A program made the translations under genes and the position numbers. Shown here piece by piece: positions 7,293 through 14,945 of a stretch of DNA of 19,594 bases (its first letter is position 1; every line of letters begins with the position of its first letter). The DNA lies in contig CAKVEY010000009.1 of the NCBI GenBank assembly GCA_934746185.1, positions 1 to 19,594 of the forward strand. The letters run 5' to 3'. A model generated the notes under the pieces. That model did not search any database. It was not told the origin of the DNA and was given only the letters and a program-made list of their open reading frames with translations. The stretch comes from an uncultured Clostridia bacterium. Lineage in GTDB: Bacteria > Bacillota > Clostridia > Christensenellales > UBA1242.

Positions 7293-7426
7293 ATTCTCTC
7301 CCCTTAATAAACTTAGTTTAATATTTTAATAATTAACTCAAAATTTAACTATGATAGCAAATTATAAATTATAGTTACTAAATTATTAGATTTAAAAATA
7401 AAATAATAAAATATAACCTTTTTAAT

Positions 7427-7738
7427 TTATACTATTAATTTTTGACCTATAAATAAGTTGGTCGATTTTAAGTTGTTTTTTTCTATTAACTGCTCTTTCG
7501 TTACATTCAATTTTTTTGCAATAGTGTTAATGTTTTCTAGTGGTTTTACAACATAAATTAATGCGTTTTGCGTTGAAATATATAGTAAATCTCCTTTTAA
7601 TAATGTTTTACTAGTTAAACTATTATCTAACATTAATTTACTTTCTAAAACTTTAAATTTGTTTGATATATCAAGCAAAGTTTCGTTTTCTTTCACTTTA
7701 TAAATAAAGTTTTTGTTTTTTATAATTTTAATTTCCAT
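7427..7738 (-). CDS. Small double-LysM protein without signal peptide
   Basis: 103 residues made almost entirely of two LysM domains. The first (about 11-54) contains IYKVKENETLLDISNKF and ends in LLKGDLLYI; the second (about 61-103) contains IYVVKPLENINTIAKKL and ends in LFIGQKLIV. LysM binds N-acetylglucosamine-containing glycans such as peptidoglycan. There is no signal peptide or membrane helix, so the protein is either cytoplasmic, a spore-coat or cortex-associated protein made in the mother cell, or exported another way; the sequence does not decide. The start is clear: AAAGGAG (7744-7750) precedes the ATG at 7736-7738. It is divergent from the SpoVB/MurJ-like gene with only 52 bases between start codons. 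About 135 bases between its stop and the terminator at 7255-7292 are AT-rich, with no gene seen. Confidence 0.85.
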   Translation of the reverse strand: MEIKIIKNKNFIYKVKENETLLDISNKFKVLESKLMLDNSLTSKTLLKGDLLYISTQNALIYVVKPLENINTIAKKLNVTKEQLIEKNNLKSTNLFIGQKLIV

Positions 7739-7755
7739 AAAAACTCCTTTTGTTT

Positions 7756-7785
7756 ATTATATTTTTAAAGTCGCAATAATATAAT
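7756..7785. promoter_or_regulatory. Interlocked divergent promoters of the LysM and flippase genes
   Basis: The element is bounded by ATTATATT (7756-7763) and its reverse complement AATATAAT (7778-7785). On the minus strand TATAAT is at 7756-7761 (for the LysM gene); on the plus strand TATAAT is at 7780-7785 (for the flippase gene). With a 17-base spacer, the -35 position of each promoter (TTATAT in both) falls on the -10 of the other. The -35 matches are weak. Confidence 0.5.
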
Positions 7786-7790
7786 AAAAT

Positions 7791-9335
7791 ATGTTTAAAA
7801 ATTTGTACAAAGCCGTTTTTATTATTACACTTTTTTCTATTCTAACCCGTATTTTAGGGTTTTTTATTAGAATTTTTATGAGTAGGCAACTAGGTGCTGA
7901 AATTATAGGTATTTATCAAATTAGCGTTAGTATTGCTGGCGTATTTTTGACAATAGTTAATAGTGGTATTCCCTTAACTATTTCAAGGTTAAGTGCAAAA
8001 TATATTGCAGAAAATAATTTAGACAAAAGCAACAAAGTTGTAACAAGTGGCACAATTATTTCGTTTGGACTTGCAGTTTTAATTTGTTTATTTACAATTA
8101 TTTTTAGACCATTAATCACCACGCTTTCTAATTCTAGTTTAGTGACATCAGTTTTAATTGCTCTTCTTCCCTGCATAATTGGTTCTAGTTTAAATGTTGG
8201 ATTTAAAGGCTATTTATGGGGCTATCAAAAGCATTTTGAAAACTGTATGGTAGATTTTATTGAGCAAATAATAAAACTTGTTTTAATTATAATTACAGTG
8301 TCTTTTGCTGGCTCTATTGAACAAGGTATTATAAATTGTGCAATCAGTGTAAGTGTTGCTTGTTTAGTTTCTACATTTATAAGTATGCTTTATTACTTTA
8401 AAAACAAAGGCAAATTTTCTAATCCAAAAGGTTATTATAAAGAACTATTAAAAAAATCTTCACCTATTACCCTTTTAAGAGTTATTTCTAGTTTAGGTGG
8501 TATGATAATTTCGGTTATTGTACCTTTAAGGCTCGTTGCTGTTGGCTACACTTTAGAGCAAGCAATGTCGCTGTTTGGAATTGCTCTTGGTATGACTTTA
8601 CCACTACTTTATTTACCTAACACATTAGTAGGTTCACTTGCAACTGCCTTGATACCTGATTTAGCAAAATTAAAGGCTGAAAACAATATGCAAGAATTTA
8701 CTGAAAAAGTAAAAACAAGTTTGACATTCTCGGTGTTTATTTCTTTAATTTTAGTGCCTTGTTTTATGGGCGTAGGACGTTATGTTGGTGCGTTTGTATA
8801 TAACAACGAATTAAGTGGCGTTATGCTTGAATATTGTGCTTTAATGATGCTTCCAGAAGGTATAAACAATATTACAAGCAGTGTTTTAAACTCGCTTGGG
8901 CTGGAAACTAAAAGTTTTGTTAATTATTGTTTAGGTAGCGTTTTACTAATTTTAAGCATAATATTTTTGCCTAAATATTTTGGAATTTACTCTTTAGCTA
9001 TTGGAATGACAGCATCTTTAATTGTTTCTTCATACTTAAATTTACGAATGATTAAAAAAGAAATTGGCAGTAAGAGTTTAATATTAAAAGATATGATAAA
9101 AATGCTAATCTTTTTAGTTCCGTCAGTTTTAATAAATAGGTGGACTTACAACTTATGTTCTTTAATATTTACAACATTCTTCTCTATTGCAATAAGTTCA
9201 ATTATAGGATTTTTCTTCTATGTGATTTTATGTTTAGTATTCAAAATATTTACTATTGATAGTTTACTTGTAAACTTTAAAAAAATAAAAACTATGAAGA
9301 AAAAAAGAAAACAAAAACGATTAAAAAAAGTATAA
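7791..9335 (+). CDS. SpoVB/MurJ-like lipid-linked oligosaccharide flippase (MOP superfamily)
   Basis: 514 residues with about 14 hydrophobic helices. The N-terminus (TRILGFFIRIFMSRQLG followed by GIYQISVSIAGVF) matches the SpoVB/RfbX-type branch of the MOP exporters, where TRxLGFxxRixxxRxxG is characteristic. A strongly basic tail (KKKRKQKRLKKV) sits at the C-terminus. Proteins of this branch move undecaprenyl-linked precursors of peptidoglycan or polysaccharide across the cytoplasmic membrane; SpoVB itself acts in spore cortex synthesis. Which role applies here is not resolved by the sequence. No Shine-Dalgarno sequence precedes the ATG at 7791; a TATAAT ends 5 bases before it, so the mRNA may be leaderless. 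This start matches the usual N-terminus of the family. The YetF-like gene begins 18 bases downstream, so the two are probably co-transcribed. Confidence 0.85.
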   Translation: MFKNLYKAVFIITLFSILTRILGFFIRIFMSRQLGAEIIGIYQISVSIAGVFLTIVNSGIPLTISRLSAKYIAENNLDKSNKVVTSGTIISFGLAVLICLFTIIFRPLITTLSNSSLVTSVLIALLPCIIGSSLNVGFKGYLWGYQKHFENCMVDFIEQIIKLVLIIITVSFAGSIEQGIINCAISVSVACLVSTFISMLYYFKNKGKFSNPKGYYKELLKKSSPITLLRVISSLGGMIISVIVPLRLVAVGYTLEQAMSLFGIALGMTLPLLYLPNTLVGSLATALIPDLAKLKAENNMQEFTEKVKTSLTFSVFISLILVPCFMGVGRYVGAFVYNNELSGVMLEYCALMMLPEGINNITSSVLNSLGLETKSFVNYCLGSVLLILSIIFLPKYFGIYSLAIGMTASLIVSSYLNLRMIKKEIGSKSLILKDMIKMLIFLVPSVLINRWTYNLCSLIFTTFFSIAISSIIGFFFYVILCLVFKIFTIDSLLVNFKKIKTMKKKRKQKRLKKV

Positions 9336-9353
9336 TTAGTTAATAATTTTACT

Positions 9354-10073
9354 ATGTTTACTTTAATTGCTAGATGTTTTATTATTTATTTAATTGTATT
9401 ATTTGTTTTTAGGCTTATGGGAAAACGGCAACTTGGCGAATTACAACCTTTTGAATTTGTTATAACATTAATAGTTGCTGACCTTGCCACTATGCCTATG
9501 GCAGATACGGGAATACCTTTAATTCACGGAGTCGTGCCACTTATTACACTTTTACTAATACATTTTACTATATCTATTTTAATAAGAAAAAGCATTTTTT
9601 GGCGTAAAGTTATTAGTGGAAAACCTGTTATAATAATTTCACCAGAAGGAATAGACTATGAAAATTTAAAGAAGTTAAACTTAAATTTAAACGATATTCA
9701 AGAAAGTTTACGAACATTAAACTATTACAATTTTGACGATATTGAATACGCCATAGTTGAAACTAATGGCAAAATAACAGTCATTCCAAAAGTTGCATCA
9801 ACTCCCCCAACTTGCGAAGATTTACAAATTAGTAAACCAGAAAATCATTTAATTATGATTTTAATTTCCGACGGAAAATTAGTTAAAGAAAATTTAGAAG
9901 TTGCAAAACTTGATGAAAATTTTATTTTAAAACAACTTAAAAAAATTGGTGAAAGTAAAATAAAAGATATATTAGTTTTTACTTTGGATAATGATGGGAA
10001 TATGTACATTCAACCAAAAAACAAACCTTATGTAACATTAAAAACTAGTTTTGAAGGGGGTAACAACTGGTGA
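9354..10073 (+). CDS. YetF/YcaP-family membrane protein (DUF421)
   Basis: 239 residues. About three N-terminal membrane helices (to about residue 80) include the family motif GKRQLGELQPFEFVITL (about 23-39). A soluble C-terminal domain begins with GKPVIIISPEGI and contains DDIEYAIVETNGKITV, typical of the DUF421/YetF cytoplasmic fold. In Bacillus the YetF-type domain occurs in the 2Duf protein linked to spore membrane properties and heat resistance; in other bacteria the role is unknown. It lies between the SpoVB/MurJ-like gene (18-base gap) and the DUF4363 gene (4-base overlap). No Shine-Dalgarno sequence is visible before the ATG at 9354, so translation may be coupled to the flippase gene. 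The family assignment is firm; the function is not. Confidence 0.88.
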   Translation: MFTLIARCFIIYLIVLFVFRLMGKRQLGELQPFEFVITLIVADLATMPMADTGIPLIHGVVPLITLLLIHFTISILIRKSIFWRKVISGKPVIIISPEGIDYENLKKLNLNLNDIQESLRTLNYYNFDDIEYAIVETNGKITVIPKVASTPPTCEDLQISKPENHLIMILISDGKLVKENLEVAKLDENFILKQLKKIGESKIKDILVFTLDNDGNMYIQPKNKPYVTLKTSFEGGNNW

Positions 10074-10459
10074 AACGAGGATTTGTTATAATAAGTTTAT
10101 TTATTTTATTAATTGGATTATGTGTACTAGAAGAAGTTTATTTAAGTCAAAATTTAGTTAAATTACACGATAAAAGCAACGAATTATTAACTATTGTAGA
10201 AAATAGCGAAAATGTAAACACTATTGAAATAAAGACTAAAATTGATGATTTACAAAAGTTTTGGAATAAAACTGAAAATATATTTTGTTTAGTCGTTAAT
10301 CATATTAATATGGAAGAAGCAGGTGAACAAATTACTAAAATTATATGTTTAAGCGAACTAAACAAAAAAGATGAACTGATTGTAGAAATAAATTTACTAA
10401 TTTATTATGCTCAAAGTTACGAACATATAATTGTTCCACACATTCAAAATATTTTATAA
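10070..10459 (+). CDS. DUF4363-family protein
   Basis: 129 residues. One N-terminal hydrophobic helix (about 5-22, FVIISLFILLIGLCVLEEV) is followed by a helical extracytoplasmic domain with the family pattern of a conserved tryptophan (FWNKTE) and an NHIN motif. The start is GTG (10070-10072), overlapping the TGA of the YetF-like gene in the sequence GTGA; AAGGGGG at 10054-10060 lies 9 bases upstream, so translation is coupled. DUF4363 genes are commonly found directly after DUF421 genes in Clostridia, which suggests the two products work together at the membrane. Biochemical function is unknown. A terminator follows immediately, ending the operon. Confidence 0.82.
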   Translation: MKRGFVIISLFILLIGLCVLEEVYLSQNLVKLHDKSNELLTIVENSENVNTIEIKTKIDDLQKFWNKTENIFCLVVNHINMEEAGEQITKIICLSELNKKDELIVEINLLIYYAQSYEHIIVPHIQNIL

Positions 10460-10486
10460 AAAAATACGCTTTTTAGCGTATTTTTG
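10460..10486 (+). terminator. Terminator of the flippase-YetF-DUF4363 operon
   Basis: The stem AAAAATACGCT / AGCGTATTTTT (10460-10470 and 10475-10485) with a TTTT loop begins at the base after the stop codon and is followed by T-rich sequence. A/T runs on both sides could also make it stop cysS transcription from the right. Between it and the cysS stop (10487-10623) is AT-rich sequence with no visible gene. Confidence 0.88.
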
Positions 10487-10623
10487 TTTGTTTTTATTTA
10501 TTAAAGTTTTTATTATAAATAATTATGTTTTAAATTAATAATTTAATTTTTCAACACAATTTAATTTATATTACTTAATATAATTTAATTTAACTTAACT
10601 TTCATTTATAATAATATTTTAAC

Positions 10624-12012
10624 TTAAATTTTTAAAATATTATAACCATCTTTGCTATCTTTAACATTGTATCCTAATTCTAATAATTTATTTCGCAATT
10701 CATCTGCTTTTTTATAATCTTTATTTTGTTTATAAATCCAACGCTCATTTGCAAGTTTTAAAACTTCGTCAGGAATTTTACTATTATTTTTATTATCAAT
10801 TTTATTAATAAAATCTTCGGCATTATGTTTAAATAAACCTAATAAATTATAAGTTTGTTTTATTGCGTTTACATCTTCTATACAAGTTGCATCGTTATTT
10901 TTTAACTTATTATTAATTTGTTTAAAATAACCAAATAAATTAGAAATTGCTTTTGATGTATTAAAATCATCGTCCATACATTCATTAAATTCTTTATCGA
11001 CAAACTCACTAATTTTATCGCTTTGATAAGTTTTTTCTACATTATTAATAATAACATAAAAATTGTAAAGTTGCTTTTCGGCTTCGTCAAACAATCCGTC
11101 AACAATATTTATATCATTTTTATAATTTGTTTGTAGTAAAGCAAATCGAATAACTTCATTATCATATTTATCTAATAGTTCTTGAAGAGTTATTCCATTA
11201 CCTAACGATTTACTCATTTTTTGACCGTTAATTTTAACTAGTCCATTATGAATCCAATATTTTGCAAATTGCTTTCCTGTAAGTGCTTCGGTCTGAGCAA
11301 TTTCATTTTCGTGATGTGGAAAAATTAAATCTCTACCACCACCGTGAATATCTATTTGTTCGCCTAAATTATAATAATTCATAGCACTACATTCTATATG
11401 CCAACCCGGTCTGCCTTTACCCCAAGGGCTCTCCCAATAAATTTCATTAGGTTTGGCACTTTTCCATAAAGCAAAATCTAACGGACTATGTTTATTTTCA
11501 AGTAGTTCTACCCTAACACCATTTTTTGCATCTTCTAAATTTCTGTTGCTTAATTTTCCGTAATCTTTAAATTTTTCAACATCGTAATAAACATCGCCTT
11601 CTTTTGTTGTATAAGCATAACCTTTTTCAATTAATTTAGTTATAAATTCAATAATTTGTGAAATTGTTTCGGTCGCTTTTAAAGTTAATGTTGCTTTATC
11701 TACACCTAACTTCTCCATTTCATTATCTATTTTTACAATGTTTGCTTTTGCAAAATCTAAAGGGTTTACTCCTAATTTTAAAGCATTTGCTATTATTTTA
11801 TCATCAACATCAGTATAATTTCGAGCATAAGTTACATCATAACCTTTCTTTTCTAAATACTTTCTAATTATATCAAAAACCATTGCTTGAATAGCGTGAC
11901 CAATATGAGCATCACCACTAACTGTAATACCACAAGCATACATTTTTACTTTATCTTTTTCAAGTGGAACAAACTCTTCTTTACTTCGAGTTAAACTATT
12001 ATAAATTCTCAT
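10624..12012 (-). CDS. cysS: Cysteinyl-tRNA synthetase
   Basis: 462 residues, the normal length for bacterial CysRS, which charges tRNA-Cys with cysteine in the cytoplasm. The class I signatures are present: HIGHA (36-40) and KMSKS (265-269). The zinc site is complete by alignment with E. coli: C27, C208 (in WHIECSAMN), H233 and E237 (in FPHHENEIAQTE). The loop before HIGH reads CGITVSGDAHIGHA; most CysRS have TVYD where this has TVSG. The C-terminal helical domain follows (ERWIYKQNKDYKKADELRNKL near the end). AAGGAG (12017-12022) lies 4 bases before the ATG, and a strong promoter lies upstream. The leader is too short for a T-box riboswitch, so no tRNA-responsive control is seen. It is monocistronic, separated from uvrA by a terminator-like hairpin. 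Confidence 0.97.
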   Translation of the reverse strand: MRIYNSLTRSKEEFVPLEKDKVKMYACGITVSGDAHIGHAIQAMVFDIIRKYLEKKGYDVTYARNYTDVDDKIIANALKLGVNPLDFAKANIVKIDNEMEKLGVDKATLTLKATETISQIIEFITKLIEKGYAYTTKEGDVYYDVEKFKDYGKLSNRNLEDAKNGVRVELLENKHSPLDFALWKSAKPNEIYWESPWGKGRPGWHIECSAMNYYNLGEQIDIHGGGRDLIFPHHENEIAQTEALTGKQFAKYWIHNGLVKINGQKMSKSLGNGITLQELLDKYDNEVIRFALLQTNYKNDINIVDGLFDEAEKQLYNFYVIINNVEKTYQSDKISEFVDKEFNECMDDDFNTSKAISNLFGYFKQINNKLKNNDATCIEDVNAIKQTYNLLGLFKHNAEDFINKIDNKNNSKIPDEVLKLANERWIYKQNKDYKKADELRNKLLELGYNVKDSKDGYNILKI

Positions 12013-12030
12013 AAAACTCCTTAATAATAT

Positions 12031-12059
12031 ATATTATAAAATAATATTAAATTTGTCAA
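12031..12059 (-). promoter_or_regulatory. Strong promoter of cysS
   Basis: Minus-strand TTGACA (12054-12059) is a perfect -35. The -10 is either TATAAT (12033-12038, spacer 15) or TAATAT (12031-12036, spacer 17). Predicted +1 near 12025 gives a leader of about a dozen bases containing AAGGAG. Confidence 0.7.
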
Positions 12060-12062
12060 ATT

Positions 12063-12111
12063 AAAAAATTACATTTATAATTATTATGAACAAAAAACTA
12101 TAAATGTAATT
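12063..12111 (-). terminator. Probable terminator after uvrA
   Basis: A perfect 13-base inverted repeat (AATTACATTTATA at 12067-12079, TATAAATGTAATT at 12099-12111) lies just past the uvrA stop; on the minus strand the stem runs into six T. The 19-base loop and A/T-rich stem make it weaker than the others in this window. Confidence 0.55.
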
Positions 12112-12119
12112 AAAAACTA

Positions 12120-14945
12120 TTATTTTTCTTTTAAAATTTTGTTTAAGTAAAGTCCTGTATAACTTTCTTTATTTTTTGCAATTTCTTCTGGCGTTCCAAC
12201 GGCTAAAACTTCCCCACCATTTTTTCCGCCGTCTTTACCTAAATCAATAATATAATCGGCAGTTTTTATAATATCTAAATTGTGTTCAATAACTACGCAA
12301 GTATTTCCACCTTCTACTAATCTTTGCAAAATTTGAGATAACTTTTTAACATCATACATATGAAGTCCAGTTGTTGGTTCATCTAAAATATATAATGTTC
12401 TTCCAGTAGATTTTCGGCATAGTTCTGTTGCGAGTTTTACCCTTTGTGCTTCACCACCACTAAGTGTTGTTGCACTTTGACCTAATTTTATATAGCCTAG
12501 TCCTACATCGTATAAAGTTTGTAGTTTATTTTTAATTAATGGATAAGCATCAAAAAAGTTTAAAGCGTCTTCTATTGTCATATCTAAAACATCACTAATA
12601 CTTTTACCTTTATATTTTACTTCTAATGTTTCTCTGTTATATCTTTTACCTTTACAAACTTCACAAGGAACATATACATCAGGCAAAAAGTACATTTCTA
12701 TTTTTTTAATACCATCACCACCACACGCTTCACATCTTCCACCTGCAACATTAAAACTAAATCTACCTTGCGTATATCCACGCATTTTGCTTAGTTCTGT
12801 TTGTGCAAATAGTTCTCTTATATGAGTAAATAGACCAGTGTAAGTTGCTGGATTACTTCGTGGAGTTCTACCTATTGGAGTTTGGTCGATATTAATAACC
12901 TTATCTATATTTTCTTCAATACCTGATATTTTTTTACAACCAGTAAAGTTTGCAAAAGATTTTTTATTTACAATATTAAAAGCGTTAGGTAGTAGCGTGT
13001 TATTTATAAGTGTACTTTTACCACTTCCACTAACACCAGTAACAACTGTTAAAACGCCTAATGGGATTTTTACATTTATATTTTTTAAGTTATTTTGATT
13101 AGCACCTTTAATTTCAATGTAACCTTTATTTGTTTTTCGCCTTGAAAGTGGTATTTCAATTTTTTCTTCTTTTCGTAAAAATTTACCCGTTAAACTCTCT
13201 TTACTATTTAATATATCTTGTAGTGTTCCTTGTGCTACCACTTCACCACCGTGAACACCTGCAAACTTTCCTATATCAACAATATAGTCAGCACTTTTTA
13301 TAGTATCTTCATCGTGTTCTACTACAATAATCGTGTTTCCTAAATCTCTTAGATGTTTTAAAGTTTCTATAAGTTTGTCGTTATCTTTTTGATGTAGTCC
13401 AATAGATGGTTCGTCTAAAATATATAATACGCCAACTAATCCACTACCTATTTGAGAAGCTAATCTTATACGCTGACTTTCACCACCACTTAATGTTCCA
13501 CTGCTTCGAGATAATGTTAAATATCCAAGTCCTACATTTTTTAAAAAGCCAAATCTTGCTTTTATCTCTTTTATAATATGTTCACTGATTGCTTTTTCTG
13601 TTTCCGTCAATTTTAAGTTATCAATAAAATTATCAGCATCTTCTATACTTAAATTACAAAAATCCATAATATTTTTGTCATTTATTAATACATTTAGCGC
13701 TTGACTATTTAACCTTTGCCCTTTACAAACTGGACAAGGCGTATCTATCATATACTTTTGTATTTCACCTTTAATATAATCGCTAGTTGTTTCTCTATAT
13801 CTTCGTTCTAAATTAGGAATTAATCCTTCATATTTAGTAGAATAAGTTGTTTCCCATTTTTTAGTTTTAACAGTTACATCAATTTCATCACCTGTTCCGT
13901 AAAGTAACATATCTAAAATGTTTTTAGGAAGTTCTTTTATTGGAACATCTAAACTAAATCCATATTTTTTACTTAGCGCTTTAAACTGACTTGATGAAAT
14001 ACTACCCATATCCATATTCCAACCACTAATTGTTAAAGCTCCTTCATTAATAGATAAATTAGGTTTACATAAAATTAAATCTTTGCTTACTTGACTTTTA
14101 AAACCTAAGCCCGAACATTCTTTACAAGCACCAAAAGGATTATTAAAACTAAAAAGTCTTGGTGAAATTTCATCATAACTAAATCCACAGTCTGGACAAG
14201 CAAAATTTGTGGAATATAAGGTGTTATCTTCGCCGTGAGAGATTATTACCTTACCTTTTGATAGTTTTATCGCATTTTCTACGCTCTCTTCTATACGACC
14301 CAAATTATCGTCTTTAATTATAATTCTATCTATAATAACATTAATTGTATGTTTTATGTTTTTGTCTAAACTTATTTCTTCATCTAATGTATAAGTTATG
14401 CCATCAACTTCAACCCTTGCATAGCCACTTTTATTTAAACTTTCAAATAGTTTTACGAATGTGCCTTTTTCTCGATTTACAAGGGGCGATTTTATTAAAA
14501 TTTTTTCGCCAACACCAATTTCTTTAATTTTATCAACAATTTGGTCAACAGTTTGTCGTTTTATAGGTTTATGACAATTAACGCAATAAGGAGTGCCAAT
14601 ATGGGCATATAATAATCTTAAATAATCATAAATTTCTGTAATTGTTCCAACAGTCGAGCGTGGATTATTGCTTGTGCTTTTTTGGTCTATTGCAATCGCT
14701 GGTGATAAGCCTTCAATAGAATCAACATCAGGTTTTTGCATTTGTCCTAAAAATTGACGAGCATAAGACGACAAACTTTCCATAAATTTTCGTTGACCTT
14801 CGGCAAAAATTGTATCGAAAGCAAGTGTACTTTTTCCACTACCACTTACGCCTGTAAAAACAATCAATTTGTTTCGTGGCAAAGTTAAATTGATATTCTT
14901 TAAATTGTTTTCTCTTGCACCATTAATAACAATGTAATCTTCCAT
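12120..14945 (-). CDS. uvrA: Excinuclease ABC subunit A
   Basis: 941 residues, full length. UvrA is the dimeric ATPase that finds DNA lesions and loads UvrB in nucleotide excision repair. Both ABC cassettes are intact: Walker A GVSGSGKST at 32-40 and about 636-644, with ABC signatures LSGGESQRIRLASQ and LSGGEAQRVKLATE each followed by ILDEP. Zinc-binding cysteines are present in CVNC (121-124), in CPDC and CKEC further on, and in the second module CEAC...CEVC (from about 737). PDVDSIEGLSPAIAIDQK and NNPRSTVGT are the usual family blocks. The ATG overlaps the uvrB stop by one base (TAATG), and AGGAGA (14952-14957) lies 6 bases upstream inside the end of uvrB, so uvrB-uvrA is one coupled operon. 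Nothing unusual is seen in the protein. Confidence 0.98.
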   Translation of the reverse strand: MEDYIVINGARENNLKNINLTLPRNKLIVFTGVSGSGKSTLAFDTIFAEGQRKFMESLSSYARQFLGQMQKPDVDSIEGLSPAIAIDQKSTSNNPRSTVGTITEIYDYLRLLYAHIGTPYCVNCHKPIKRQTVDQIVDKIKEIGVGEKILIKSPLVNREKGTFVKLFESLNKSGYARVEVDGITYTLDEEISLDKNIKHTINVIIDRIIIKDDNLGRIEESVENAIKLSKGKVIISHGEDNTLYSTNFACPDCGFSYDEISPRLFSFNNPFGACKECSGLGFKSQVSKDLILCKPNLSINEGALTISGWNMDMGSISSSQFKALSKKYGFSLDVPIKELPKNILDMLLYGTGDEIDVTVKTKKWETTYSTKYEGLIPNLERRYRETTSDYIKGEIQKYMIDTPCPVCKGQRLNSQALNVLINDKNIMDFCNLSIEDADNFIDNLKLTETEKAISEHIIKEIKARFGFLKNVGLGYLTLSRSSGTLSGGESQRIRLASQIGSGLVGVLYILDEPSIGLHQKDNDKLIETLKHLRDLGNTIIVVEHDEDTIKSADYIVDIGKFAGVHGGEVVAQGTLQDILNSKESLTGKFLRKEEKIEIPLSRRKTNKGYIEIKGANQNNLKNINVKIPLGVLTVVTGVSGSGKSTLINNTLLPNAFNIVNKKSFANFTGCKKISGIEENIDKVINIDQTPIGRTPRSNPATYTGLFTHIRELFAQTELSKMRGYTQGRFSFNVAGGRCEACGGDGIKKIEMYFLPDVYVPCEVCKGKRYNRETLEVKYKGKSISDVLDMTIEDALNFFDAYPLIKNKLQTLYDVGLGYIKLGQSATTLSGGEAQRVKLATELCRKSTGRTLYILDEPTTGLHMYDVKKLSQILQRLVEGGNTCVVIEHNLDIIKTADYIIDLGKDGGKNGGEVLAVGTPEEIAKNKESYTGLYLNKILKEK

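Noticed and set aside
7293..7426. Possible small RNA or short gene between the surface-protein terminator and the LysM gene
   Set aside because: Only weak A/T inverted repeats and no frame with a ribosome binding site.
10540..10591. AATTTAATTT repeated three times (10540, 10558, 10582)
   Set aside because: The sequence is almost entirely A and T and spacing is irregular (18 and 24 bases), so chance recurrence is likely; no array structure.
12013..12119. T-box riboswitch upstream of cysS
   Set aside because: The predicted leader is only about a dozen bases and there is no T-box consensus or specifier stem; the hairpin present lies upstream of the promoter and follows the uvrA stop.
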